64,000 nucleotides of DNA from CAYUET01 sp964443875 (GTDB lineage Bacteria > Auribacterota > JAFGBW01), in contig CAYUET010000003.1 of assembly GCA_964443875.1 (NCBI GenBank), positions 1 through 64,000 on the forward strand, given 5' to 3'. The translations under genes were made by a program, and so were the position numbers. This document shows, one piece after another, positions 1 to 8,157 of this stretch (within the stretch, counting starts at the first letter, position 1; every line of letters begins with the position of its first letter). The notes below the pieces were generated by a model. It was not told the origin of the DNA, did not search any database, and worked only from the letters and a program-made list of their open reading frames with translations.

Positions 1-323
1 TACTTAACCCCTTTTTTATAATAACGTTTAAAGATAGAAAAAGACGTTCTGTATATTTGCATAAAACATACCTATAATAATAATTATTCAATTTTCAAAC
101 CATTTAACCATAACCTTATAAAAAAAAAACACTTACAAACCAGCTACAAAACAAGCTATTTTCCCTTTCTTTTAAAAAATAACCGAATCACCCCATTTTT
201 ATTTACCAAAAAGTAAAAAACACACTTTATTTATGGTTATTAAAAATATTAAATTTTATTGAAAAAAAATTGCATTTATTATACATATTTATAATATTAT
301 TTATTTAATAAGAAAGGAATTTT
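1..323. other. AT-rich gene-free leader
   Basis: No credible reading frame is visible in these 323 bases, which are dominated by A and T runs. The last 65 bases hold promoter-like elements before the regulator gene: TTGAAA at 259-264 and several overlapping TATAAT/TATACA-like hexamers between 280 and 295. No pair has ideal spacing (15 or 25 nt), so no promoter is called. A good Shine-Dalgarno stretch, AGAAAGGA, sits at 311-318, 5 nt before the start codon of the next gene. Confidence 0.5.
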
Positions 324-1391
324 ATGAATATTAAAATATTAGGAAAAAATATACGCAAAGCAAGAGAATGCAAACAGCTTACTATTTCAGAACTTGCGGA
401 CTTATCTCATGTTCCGGCACAAACCATTGGAAGAATAGAACGCGGCGACAACTCCGCCTCGGTTCACTGGATCGCGAAGCTTGCTGAAACACTCAAAGTT
501 TCCATCAGCACACTTTTTAATGAAAAAGAAACCCTGCACCCTTCCTTTCATTTCCGGGGAGAAACCCCCATTACCCTGGAATTCAAAAAATCAATAGAAA
601 AAATCCTTCATCTTTATGGACATCTGGAAGATGTCTGTCAGGCAAAAAAATATCATTCCTTTCCCCTTGATATTCCACTGTTTACTTTTTCAAAAGAAAA
701 CATAGAAGAAGCCGCCTTTCTTACCCGTGAAGTCCTGGGAATACACAATGCCATCGTTTATGACTGGTTTCACCTTCTGGAATCGAATGGTGTCCGAATC
801 ATCGTTGCCAGCCTTCCCAGGGAAACCTGCGGTTTCTCCTTTGCAAACCCGGGCGACAGAACGATCACCTTTTTTATCAATCATGAAGAAACCTTTGAGC
901 GTAAACTCTTCACCCTTATTCATGAATTGGGACATGTCATTTTTCATCAGGGAGGAACTAAATACAATTCCTACCTGCCTTTCCTTTCAGAATCTGAAGT
1001 TGAGACAGCCGCCAATTATTTTGCCTCCTGCGTGCTGATGCCTGAAAAGGCCGTTAAAAACACCATCTCCAATCTTGGGATCACCCTCAACAATTGGTCT
1101 TTCGAGATTCTCCTGAGTCTGAAATCCCGCTTCGGGGTTTCCACTGAGGCTTTTGTAACCCGCCTCTTTGAACTCGGACTGATTTACAAAAAACAATATG
1201 AACAGTATGAAGCCCAGATCCTTGAACACTACAAGATCCATCAGTATACAGAACCCTTTCCAAACTCCCCCGCTCTCCAGATCAATCAGCGTATAAAAGA
1301 TCTGCTCCTGATCGGGGAAACCCGCTCTCTGCTTCAATCCGAAGCACGGAATATCGCCGAGGAATTAAAAAAATCAGGAGTGATTTTATAG
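324..1391 (+). CDS. XRE-family regulator with ImmA/IrrE zinc peptidase domain
   Basis: The product has an N-terminal XRE helix-turn-helix of about residues 8-62 (SELADLSHVPAQTIGRIERG is the typical recognition region). It is followed by a C-terminal ImmA/IrrE-type metallopeptidase domain. The zinc motif HELGH is at residues 200-204, and the third ligand is probably Glu227 in the EVETAANYFA segment, followed by the family's LMP. In this family (COG2856) the peptidase cleaves a repressor, often the partner or the protein's own DNA-binding part, to switch on stress, phage or mobile-element genes. The start at 324 has a strong ribosome binding site 5 nt upstream. No separate repressor, toxin or integrase gene lies next to it. 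The gene stands alone before a stretch of coding debris, which suggests a leftover of a mobile island or a stand-alone stress regulator. The family assignment is firm; the target is unknown. Confidence 0.9.
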   Translation: MNIKILGKNIRKARECKQLTISELADLSHVPAQTIGRIERGDNSASVHWIAKLAETLKVSISTLFNEKETLHPSFHFRGETPITLEFKKSIEKILHLYGHLEDVCQAKKYHSFPLDIPLFTFSKENIEEAAFLTREVLGIHNAIVYDWFHLLESNGVRIIVASLPRETCGFSFANPGDRTITFFINHEETFERKLFTLIHELGHVIFHQGGTKYNSYLPFLSESEVETAANYFASCVLMPEKAVKNTISNLGITLNNWSFEILLSLKSRFGVSTEAFVTRLFELGLIYKKQYEQYEAQILEHYKIHQYTEPFPNSPALQINQRIKDLLLIGETRSLLQSEARNIAEELKKSGVIL

Positions 1392-1554
1392 CTTCTTCCC
1401 CGGAATTTTTAAATCCGTATATTTCATAAATTTTGCCAAAAACGCCCAAGCCAAAGAAGTCACCTGGGGAGAAGCCGCCCCGAAACCGCAGGGTGCGCCT
1501 TCACAGTCCTCAGAAAACAAGGGAGGGGACGACGAACTGGAAGTGGTAGAATAA
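1392..1554 (+). pseudogene. possible 3' remnant of a lost gene
   Basis: A frame without a start codon is open from the end of the upstream gene and stops at TAA 1552-1554. Its last ~40 codons (NAQAKEVTWGEAAPKPQGAP, ending DDELEVVE) look like the hydrophilic acidic tail of a real protein and not like random AT-rich DNA, and they are more GC-rich than the surroundings. There is no upstream body for such a tail, so I read it as a possible deletion remnant. The parent family is not recognised and chance is not excluded. Confidence 0.25.
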
Positions 1555-1562
1555 ACGCTTAT

Positions 1563-1715
1563 TTAAGCCGAAACCTGAGACTGCCCCTCTGAGGATTTCA
1601 AAAAAACAGCCTGAAAAGAAATCGTTTTCTGATACAGATCCAGAAGGGTTTTTGCATCATAGACAACAAACTTGCCCCCACTGCCCATTTTGGAAAGGAA
1701 AATGAATACCTGCAT
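1563..1715 (-). CDS. small ORF of 50 aa, unknown function
   Basis: A 50-codon frame starts at ATG 1713-1715 with an AGAGGAT ribosome-binding-like stretch 2 nt upstream, and ends at TAA. The product begins MQVFIFLSKMGSGGKFVV and ends SSEGQSQVSA, with a plausible mixed hydrophobic/charged composition. It converges on the coding remnant that ends at 1554. It could be a genuine small protein or a fragment of a larger one. I recognise no family. The next ~150 bases to 1868 are AT-rich with no gene visible. Confidence 0.3.
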   Translation of the reverse strand: MQVFIFLSKMGSGGKFVVYDAKTLLDLYQKTISFQAVFLKSSEGQSQVSA

Positions 1716-1868
1716 TTATCCTCTATCCTACTGAATCCAATAAATAATTTCAATGCTCTCACACTATAAAATATAAAAAATTACAAATCATCTTCAATTT
1801 AATAAAAATTCGTTGCTTATTTCTCAAAAATAAACTTTATTATGATAAAATTAAAATAAGGATAACTT

Positions 1869-2441
1869 ATGGGATCATTAAGAAAATTTTTCATACTAAT
1901 TTCTTTAACCTTTATTTCAACTTGTAAAATATATGCCCAGTACGATCTGAATGAAATCTATAAACAACTTGGAATAGCTATAAATCAAGCTTACACTGCT
2001 GAAATGCATATTTTAAATGTTGAGGGCAATGACTCAGGAATGGTATTTCAAGTGTCGTATAAAAATGGAAACATAAGAATTGAAGGCGAACAAAATAAAG
2101 TAAAACTAATTACCATTATCAAAATTGAAGGCGACATGTACACCTACAACAGCGAAGTTAATGAATGGAATAAAATAAAAATCAAAGACCTCATGAGCAG
2201 TGATGCCCCCGTCTTTTCTAAAGTCGGGACAGAAACAGTTGACGGCAAAGAATGTACTAAGTTTGAAACCTTTGACAAACAGACAGGATATCAATCGCTG
2301 ATATGGATTTATGATGGCCTTATCTATAAAAAAGTAAGTTTGGGACCAAATGATACCAGCGAAATCATTGTCTATAAAAATATTGTGAAAAAAAGTTTAG
2401 ACGATTCTTTATTTATTCCTACCTCCCCCTACAAAAAATAA
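1869..2441 (+). CDS. secreted LolA/LolB-like outer-membrane lipoprotein-sorting protein
   Basis: The 190-residue product starts with a classical Sec signal peptide (basic residues, a hydrophobic run at about 7-19, cleavage near IYA/QYDL). The mature part is a stream of short amphipathic strands, such as MVFQVSYKNGNIRIEGE, IKIEGDMYTYN and ETVDGKECTKFETFD, typical of the LolA/LolB open-barrel fold that binds lipid tails in the periplasm. The motif around GKECTKFE and the closing YKNIVKKSLDDSLFIP resemble the C-terminal strand and helix of LolA-like proteins (compare the DUF4412 group). The role is probably lipoprotein carriage or lipid binding in the periplasm. It stands alone, with 427 nt to the small ORF start before it only partly used. 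The next 250 bases (2442-2692) hold no gene that I can see. Confidence 0.55.
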   Translation: MGSLRKFFILISLTFISTCKIYAQYDLNEIYKQLGIAINQAYTAEMHILNVEGNDSGMVFQVSYKNGNIRIEGEQNKVKLITIIKIEGDMYTYNSEVNEWNKIKIKDLMSSDAPVFSKVGTETVDGKECTKFETFDKQTGYQSLIWIYDGLIYKKVSLGPNDTSEIIVYKNIVKKSLDDSLFIPTSPYKK

Positions 2442-2692
2442 AAAAATATATCACCCATTTTTAAAAATAATCCCCACAAAATCAAATCCCTTTGTAAAAC
2501 CGATGGGTTACCGATTTAATTTTTTATTATATTCTGTATTCATATTCTTTCCTTTTTTTCTTGGTAAAAGAGCGTGACATAATTTTTTCGAAAACTCGCC
2601 ATTTTTCTTCATCCAATATACAATTTTTAAAATTTTCTTATCAAAAGGGGTGTTTTTTAATTACATCCTTAAAGAATATTTCTCTTTAAAAT

Positions 2693-4120
2693 ATGAATAA
2701 TAAAAAGATCATTCTGATCCATCCGGCAGGCATGAACTGGACTCTCGGGGAAAAAGATATTTCTCGATCGGCCAATATCATACCTCCGATCGGACTCTGT
2801 TCTCTTGCCGCTTATCTTGAAAAGTATCAGGTCACCGCCTTTATCCATGATTGCAATGCCAATCCCGGCAGCAACAAAAAAATTTTTGACCTCATAAAAA
2901 AAGAACAGATTCTTTATGCCAGTTTTACAGTCACAACCTCGGGTTTTATGGATGCAATCCATATCGCCGGCGAAATCAAAAAACAGTTCCCCCTTGTAAA
3001 AACAGTTTTTGAAGGGGGCCATATCTCCGCCTTAAAGGAAAAACTGCTTGAGCAGTTCAGGGAAATTGATTTCGGTGTAACCGGCGAAGGCGAGGAAACG
3101 CTTCTTGAAATAATCCATTCAGGGGATTCAGCCCCGGCCGATATCAAAGGCCTGCTCTACCGTGAAGGCAGTGAAGTCCGATTCACCGGCAGACGCAAAA
3201 ATATTGAAAATCTGGATTCTCTCCCCTTTCCTGCCTATGAAAAGCTGGAAGGTTTTCCGGAAAAATACAAGCTCCCCATTTTCAGCTATCCCCGGGCTCC
3301 GGGCACGGTCATCATCTCAAGCCGGGGATGCCCCTATCAATGCGCCTACTGTGACCGGTCTGTATTTGAAAGGTCCTTCAGGTTTCATTCCCCGGACTAT
3401 ATCGTTGATCTTATGAAATTACTGAATGCAAAATTCGGGATAAGGCATGTCAATTTTTATGACGATCTGTTCACCTTCAACAAAAAAAGAATTATTGAAG
3501 TCTGTGAAAAAATTCTCGCGTCCAACCTTAAAATGACCTTTAACTGTGCCGCACGGTCCGAGCATCTGGATGAGGAGATCCTTTCAAATCTGAAACGCGC
3601 GGGATGCTGGATGATAAGCCTGGGGATTGCCTCCGGCGACATGGAACTGCTAAACCGGCACCGTTCCAACAGTAAACTTGAAACAATAAACGCGGCAATT
3701 CAGAGCATCAAAAAGCACAAAATGAGAGTGAAGGGACTTTTTATGATGGGACTCCCCTTCGAAACCGAAGCGAGCATTGATAAAACCCTTGATTTTGTTC
3801 TTAAATCTGATCTTGATGATTTCAATCTCACAAAATTCACGCCCTTTCTAGGCTCCCCGCTTTATGAAAAAATCCGGGAATACGGAACTTTTGATGAAAA
3901 CTGGAAGCTTATGAACTGCGTTAATTTTGTCTTTATTGCAAACGGCTTTACCAAGGAACGCCTGGAACAGAGATTTCATGAATTCTACAGAAAATATTAT
4001 GAGCGGGTAAAAGTACTGTTCCGATTCGTTAAAATGCAGTTCATCTCCCCTGACAGCTGGATCCGTTTTCTCAAAAATCTCACGGATTTCTTATCCGTTA
4101 CAAAAACCTATAAAAAATAA
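2693..4120 (+). CDS. B12-binding-domain radical SAM protein (BchE/P-methylase-like class)
   Basis: The layout is the usual one for cobalamin-dependent radical SAM enzymes. An N-terminal Rossmann-like B12-binding domain covers residues ~1-150, with PPIGLCSLAAYLEK near the start and FEGGH plus VTGEGEETL towards its end. The radical SAM core begins near residue 203, and its cluster motif is C213-x3-C217-x2-C220 (RGCPYQCAYC). The C-terminal part (IGLASG-like segment, LFMMGLPFETE) completes the partial TIM barrel. No DxHxxG motif is visible, which is common in this subclass, where the cobalamin is often bound base-off without a protein histidine. Family members methylate or rearrange unactivated carbons in lipids, pigments or antibiotics; the substrate here is unknown. 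The start has no clear Shine-Dalgarno sequence. Confidence 0.85.
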   Translation: MNNKKIILIHPAGMNWTLGEKDISRSANIIPPIGLCSLAAYLEKYQVTAFIHDCNANPGSNKKIFDLIKKEQILYASFTVTTSGFMDAIHIAGEIKKQFPLVKTVFEGGHISALKEKLLEQFREIDFGVTGEGEETLLEIIHSGDSAPADIKGLLYREGSEVRFTGRRKNIENLDSLPFPAYEKLEGFPEKYKLPIFSYPRAPGTVIISSRGCPYQCAYCDRSVFERSFRFHSPDYIVDLMKLLNAKFGIRHVNFYDDLFTFNKKRIIEVCEKILASNLKMTFNCAARSEHLDEEILSNLKRAGCWMISLGIASGDMELLNRHRSNSKLETINAAIQSIKKHKMRVKGLFMMGLPFETEASIDKTLDFVLKSDLDDFNLTKFTPFLGSPLYEKIREYGTFDENWKLMNCVNFVFIANGFTKERLEQRFHEFYRKYYERVKVLFRFVKMQFISPDSWIRFLKNLTDFLSVTKTYKK

Positions 4121-4225
4121 CTTCGTTGATTAAACGCCTTCCCCCGTAATTCATTTACAATTCCTGTCAATCCTTTGTATAAGGGAATGTAACTTCAACG
4201 GATAAGACGTGAAAGGGTAACCATA

Positions 4226-4819
4226 ATGATTATTGAACATCTGAGTCATAAGGAAAAAAAAGAATTCAAACTTGCCAAAGCGCTGGGCGTTAAATGGAAC
4301 AAAAAACTCTTCCTTATAAAAACCGGATTTATTTTTTCAGTCTTTTTCATCCTTCCGAACATCCTTGGTTTTGTGTACGACGTGAATTTTAAAATCCTGA
4401 TTTTTTCTGCGGCCTCTATTTTTTCTCTTCTTTTGATCCGGAATATCCGGGTCAAATCCCAAAGAAAAATAATTCCCCTGGGTTATGAAAAACTATGCCT
4501 CCTTCAGCAGAAATTCGGGAACCTCTTAAAAAGCATTAAGGATAATAAAAATAACGACACCAGAATCACCGATGAAAAACTTGAACTTTATGATTTTGTG
4601 GACTGGTATTGCTGGATTACCCAATTATCCATCTCCAGGGACAAAAATGTCATTATTTTTCAGCCGGCATTTTCTGACTGCACATTTCCGATGACCCTCC
4701 CTGATAAGTTTAAAGATACTTTGCGTATTTTAAAGGCGGAGGAACTGTATAAGATTAATATAAAAATGAACAAGAAATACGAAGTCGAAAAATTTGAATT
4801 TTCATTGCCTCAGACCTAA
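4226..4819 (+). CDS. hypothetical protein with two membrane helices
   Basis: The 197-residue product has a basic N-terminal 28 residues and then two closely spaced hydrophobic helices (about 32-48 and 54-72, with a short loop at FVYDVNFK). A soluble, mostly charged C-terminal region of ~120 residues follows. The hairpin topology would leave both ends in the cytoplasm. A good ribosome binding site (GAAAGGG) precedes the ATG. I recognise no family. It lies 105 nt after the radical SAM gene in the same direction and may be co-transcribed with it, but no functional link is visible. Confidence 0.65.
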   Translation: MIIEHLSHKEKKEFKLAKALGVKWNKKLFLIKTGFIFSVFFILPNILGFVYDVNFKILIFSAASIFSLLLIRNIRVKSQRKIIPLGYEKLCLLQQKFGNLLKSIKDNKNNDTRITDEKLELYDFVDWYCWITQLSISRDKNVIIFQPAFSDCTFPMTLPDKFKDTLRILKAEELYKINIKMNKKYEVEKFEFSLPQT

Positions 4820-4825
4820 TCCTAA

Positions 4826-4859
4826 CCCGAATTTTGCGCGTTAGCGACAAATATTCGGG
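4826..4859. terminator. hairpin between convergent genes
   Basis: CCCGAAT at 4826-4832 pairs perfectly with ATTCGGG at 4853-4859 around a 20-nt loop that can pair further. It fills the space between two genes that run toward each other, the place for a bidirectional terminator. A U-run on either side is weak, so this may instead be a Rho-type or stabilising hairpin. Confidence 0.4.
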
Positions 4860-5399
4860 CTAAACAGCCTTTCCCGTTTCATAGGCTTCATTCATTGAGG
4901 GAGTTCCTTTGATATCCCCGATGTTCCAGGCCTCGGTCCCATAGATAACCCCCTTTTCTTTTGGCCCGCTCAGGCAGGAGGTAAAACCTCGGAATTCTTC
5001 CAGAGTTCTTTTCATGGCCGGTTTACTCTTATCCGCAGCCGTAACAATGAAATAAAATTCCTTACCCGTGATTTCCGTATAGCGGGCGCAGATTCTGTCA
5101 ATCAGGGTTTTCATCTGTCCGCACATGGTATAGAAATAGACAGGAGTGGCCATCACAATCACATCGGCTGAAATCATTTTTTCCAGAATTTCAGGCATGT
5201 CATCTTTCTGGGGGCAGGGTTTGGCTCCATTTAAACAGTTGCCGCAGCCTGTGCAGTAATTAATTTTTTTATCTTTCAGAAAAATCTTTTCTGCCTGATG
5301 TCCTGCCTCCTGTGCTCCCTTTGCAAACTGATCACACAGCAAATCAGAATTTCCCCCTCTTCTCGGACTTGATGAAAAAATCAACACGTGTTTACTCAT
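4860..5399 (-). CDS. iron-sulfur flavoprotein (Isf-like, flavodoxin fold)
   Basis: The 179-residue flavodoxin-fold protein has the FMN phosphate loop at the N terminus (SSSPRRGGNSD, residues ~9-19) and the ATPVYFYTMCGQMK segment that packs on the isoalloxazine ring. Four cysteines lie in a compact pattern: C49-x2-C52-x2-C55-x6-C62. This matches the signature of Isf-type iron-sulfur flavoproteins, which carry FMN and a [4Fe-4S] cluster and pass electrons between ferredoxin and other acceptors. It is the last gene of the minus-strand nickel-pincer/redox operon, 49 nt after larE, with its own AAAGGA ribosome binding site. In that setting it could supply reducing power, but this is inferred from position only. 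Confidence 0.85.
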   Translation of the reverse strand: MSKHVLIFSSSPRRGGNSDLLCDQFAKGAQEAGHQAEKIFLKDKKINYCTGCGNCLNGAKPCPQKDDMPEILEKMISADVIVMATPVYFYTMCGQMKTLIDRICARYTEITGKEFYFIVTAADKSKPAMKRTLEEFRGFTSCLSGPKEKGVIYGTEAWNIGDIKGTPSMNEAYETGKAV

Positions 5400-5448
5400 T
5401 TATTTAATCCTTTTATTTTCTGTTGAACGGCGGTTATCCCCAGTCCGT

Positions 5449-6261
5449 TTATAAATTCAAATCCATGCTTCCGGAACGGAAGCCTTCCAGATCGAGTGTA
5501 ACGTACTGAAAATCCAGCCGTTTAAGTCCCTCCACCACTTCAAGTCGCCGGGGGATCACTTCCGGGAAAAGTGTCAGGGGAACCTCGATGCGGGCAATGT
5601 GCCCATGCATGCGAAGGCGGATATTTTCAGGCCCTGGGAAAAGCTCCTTCAAAAAATTCTCACCGGCAGCCACTTTCCGGATAGCGTCGGGGTTCAGGTG
5701 AGTTCCATATTCAAACCGGGTCGCAAGGCAGGGCGCGGCAGGTCTGGAAGCGCATTCAAGCCCCAGTTCAGCGGCCATTCCCCTGATATCCGTTTTTGAA
5801 AAACCAAGTTCAGCCAAAGGGGAAAGAATCCCCAGTTCCTTCAATGCCCTGCGGCCGGGACGGTAATCCTTGAGGTCATCCGCATGGGTGCCATCCATGA
5901 CCACAGCGAGCTGATTTTTATCCGCATGGGCCCTGATTTCAGAAAAAAGAATCTTTTTGCAGCGGTAACAGCGATCCAGGGGATTCTCCCTGATTTCAGG
6001 AAAGGAAAGAGGATCCAGAAAAAAGAAATGATGAGGGATCTGCATTTCTTTTGTCATTTTTTCAGCTGTTTCCTTCTCTTCCGTCTGATGAAGAAGAGTG
6101 TGAATCGTCAAGGCCTGTAAAGAATAAGGTTTTTCCCTGCGGATCAGACAAAGAACCGCCAGAAGCAGAGAGCTGTCCACTCCTCCCGAAAAGGCCAGGG
6201 CAATACCGCCGGCACTTCTTTCCCGGAGAAAGGTCTTTAATCTTTCAAGTTTACTGTTCAT
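5449..6261 (-). CDS. larE: LarE, sulfur insertion into the nickel-pincer nucleotide
   Basis: LarE is a PP-loop ATP pyrophosphatase that adenylates the P2CMN carboxylates and replaces oxygen with sulfur to give the dithio precursor of the nickel-pincer cofactor. The PP-loop SGGVDS is at residues 25-30. Three cysteines are in the right places: C98 and C101 in RCYRCK, and C178 in APCLATR. Three such cysteines are expected in LarE enzymes that hold a [4Fe-4S] cluster and use it catalytically, in contrast to the single-cysteine form that sacrifices its own sulfur. I chose the ATG at 6261 because the longer frame up to 6420 only overlaps larC, while this start gives 270 residues, the normal length. 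It overlaps the larC end by 11 nt, so translation is probably coupled. Confidence 0.9.
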   Translation of the reverse strand: MNSKLERLKTFLRERSAGGIALAFSGGVDSSLLLAVLCLIRREKPYSLQALTIHTLLHQTEEKETAEKMTKEMQIPHHFFFLDPLSFPEIRENPLDRCYRCKKILFSEIRAHADKNQLAVVMDGTHADDLKDYRPGRRALKELGILSPLAELGFSKTDIRGMAAELGLECASRPAAPCLATRFEYGTHLNPDAIRKVAAGENFLKELFPGPENIRLRMHGHIARIEVPLTLFPEVIPRRLEVVEGLKRLDFQYVTLDLEGFRSGSMDLNL

Positions 6262-7453
6262 GAGCTTCAGCCGCGGCAATGGCCCGGTTGAAAACAGTCC
6301 GGAAAGCCAGCCCCGATTCTTCCGCCGCCTTTTTAATACTTTCGTATTCCGGATAATAGCGGACAATATCCCCAAATGAGCACTTCTTGATCTGCACACT
6401 GCCGGAGGAAACCGGCACACTCATTACTTCCCGTTTCATGCACGTCCGGTCCACAGGGCTTTTTCTCATGCCGATCGTGGTGGTATTCAGGAAGATGATT
6501 TTTTCCATTTCCGAAAGATGCACCCCGTCCGTGATCACCCGTAAAAGCCAGCCCGGACGATTCTTTTTCATGAAACAGGGCATGAAGTGAACATCAAAAG
6601 CCCCCGCCTGCAAAAGCTTTTCCATGGCAAGTCCCAGCTCTTCGCCCGTAGAATCATCGATGTTCGTCTCAATGACGAAAGTCTGTCCGTTGGCCAAAGC
6701 ATCAGACACAATCATAGCCCGGAGCATGTTGGGGTGTCCCGTGTCTTTTTTGCCAAGGCCGATTCCCACCTGTTCAATCTGATACCCGGCGGGCAGTTTT
6801 TCCGCTGTCCGCAGGGCTGCCGCAATGGCGATGCCCGTAGGCGTCACCAGTTCGCCTGCAACGTTTATGGAGCGTAAGGGAAGTTTGTACGCATGGGCGA
6901 TATTCAAAACAGCAGGGACAGGAACCGGAAGTTCACCATGCTGACAGCGGACATATCCGAATCCTTCCGAAAGGCCTGTCACAATACAGTCCGTTATCTC
7001 GAGATCATCAAAACAAACGGCAGCAGCCACAATATCCACGATCGAGTCGATAGCACCGACTTCATGAAAATGGACCTCCTGCAGGGAGCAGCCGTGAGCC
7101 CTGCTTTCCGCCTCAGCCACGATCCGGAAAATTTTTTTTGCAAATGCACGGGCTCTGTCTGACATGACCCCGCGGTCTATGACCGCATAGACATCGGCAA
7201 GATTCCGGTGTTCATGAGGGTGATGATGATCATGGCCGGCATCATGTTCATGCACGAGTTTTACATCAAAATCAAGGCCGGTCAGTCCATAGGTTTTTTT
7301 TTCAGATATCCTGTAATCAAATCCTTCCAGACAAAGGCTTTTAAGCACCGCATCCAGTTTCTGACGGCTCGCACCGAGACTTATAAGGGAGGCCACAGTC
7401 ATGTCTCCGCTGATTCCTGAAGCGCATTCCAGATACAGGGATTTTTTTTTCAT
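6251..7453 (-). CDS. larC: LarC, nickel-inserting pincer-cofactor cyclometallase
   Basis: LarC inserts nickel into the dithiolated pyridinium nucleotide in a CTP-dependent reaction. The N terminus LYLECASGISGDM is the family hallmark. A histidine-rich loop (HEHDAGHDHHHPHEH, residues ~68-82) is a likely nickel store. The C-terminal half (GEELGLAMEKLLQAGAFDVH, PGWLLRVI) is the second domain. In Lactobacillus plantarum the two halves are joined by programmed frameshifting. Here they are one uninterrupted 400-codon frame. The gene starts in an ATGA overlap with larB and overlaps larE at its end, which indicates translational coupling inside the operon. Confidence 0.93.
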   Translation of the reverse strand: MKKKSLYLECASGISGDMTVASLISLGASRQKLDAVLKSLCLEGFDYRISEKKTYGLTGLDFDVKLVHEHDAGHDHHHPHEHRNLADVYAVIDRGVMSDRARAFAKKIFRIVAEAESRAHGCSLQEVHFHEVGAIDSIVDIVAAAVCFDDLEITDCIVTGLSEGFGYVRCQHGELPVPVPAVLNIAHAYKLPLRSINVAGELVTPTGIAIAAALRTAEKLPAGYQIEQVGIGLGKKDTGHPNMLRAMIVSDALANGQTFVIETNIDDSTGEELGLAMEKLLQAGAFDVHFMPCFMKKNRPGWLLRVITDGVHLSEMEKIIFLNTTTIGMRKSPVDRTCMKREVMSVPVSSGSVQIKKCSFGDIVRYYPEYESIKKAAEESGLAFRTVFNRAIAAAEAHEQ

Positions 7454-8157
7454 TTTGCCCCTTTGATTTTATGTTCAATCTTGCGGTTGATCTGTGCGGC
7501 CATATAGCCGGCTCCGAATCCGTTGTCGATATTGACAACAGCAATCCCTTCCGCACAGGAATTCAGCATGGTTAAAAGCGGAGCCAGACCGTTGAAGGAA
7601 GCCCCGTAACCTACGGAGGTTGGAACGGCAATGACCGGGCTGTCTATCTGACCGGCAATAATCCCGGCAAGGGCCCCTTCCATTCCTGCCACCGCCACAA
7701 CGGCATTAGCTTTTCGAATATCTTCAAGATAGGCAAAAAGCCGGTGAATTCCGGCCACCCCCACGTCAAAACAGCGATGCACCCTGGCCCCGAAAAATTC
7801 TGCCGTTTTTGCCGCTTCTTCCGCAACCGGGATGTCGGCGGTTCCGCCCGTGCAGATCATCACATTACCGATCCGTTCATTTTCAGAAGGACTGTTGCAG
7901 GCAATGGTTCGGGATACCGGATCCCAGGCGATATCCATTCCTTTGTCTTTTAAAAAAAGCGCCTGCTCTTCCGTGCAGCGGGTTGCCAGAGCCGGCTGCC
8001 CCTCCTGCTGAAAAACGGTAAATAAATCAAAAAGCTGTTCTTTTGTCTTTCCGGGTCCAAAGAAAACCTCTCCGAATCCGCGCCGCTTTTGTCTCTGCAG
8101 ATCGGGTTTTGCAAATCCAATATCCATGAAACCTTTTTCATCAGCCTCTTCATTCAT
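7450..8157 (-). CDS. larB: LarB, nicotinic acid adenine dinucleotide carboxylase/hydrolase
   Basis: LarB carboxylates nicotinic acid adenine dinucleotide and cleaves off AMP to give P2CMN, the first step of nickel-pincer nucleotide synthesis. The C-terminal PurE-like domain is clear: VMICTGGTADIPVAEEAA, GMEGALAGI and the strongly conserved run from VPTSVGYGASFNGLAPLLTM to VNIDNGFGAGYMA. The length of 235 residues is within the family range. The start shares an ATGA overlap with the cbiM stop and its own stop shares one with larC, so three consecutive genes are coupled. No larA is in the window; the apoenzyme that uses the cofactor must be elsewhere. Confidence 0.93.
   Translation of the reverse strand: MNEEADEKGFMDIGFAKPDLQRQKRRGFGEVFFGPGKTKEQLFDLFTVFQQEGQPALATRCTEEQALFLKDKGMDIAWDPVSRTIACNSPSENERIGNVMICTGGTADIPVAEEAAKTAEFFGARVHRCFDVGVAGIHRLFAYLEDIRKANAVVAVAGMEGALAGIIAGQIDSPVIAVPTSVGYGASFNGLAPLLTMLNSCAEGIAVVNIDNGFGAGYMAAQINRKIEHKIKGAK

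Noticed and set aside
2498..2515. ACCGAT direct repeat pair as an operator
   Set aside because: Two 6-bp copies in AT-rich DNA are within chance expectation and are far from the next start.
6262..6420. Extended larE start
   Set aside because: The extra 53 codons lie inside larC, have no family similarity and would make the protein too long.
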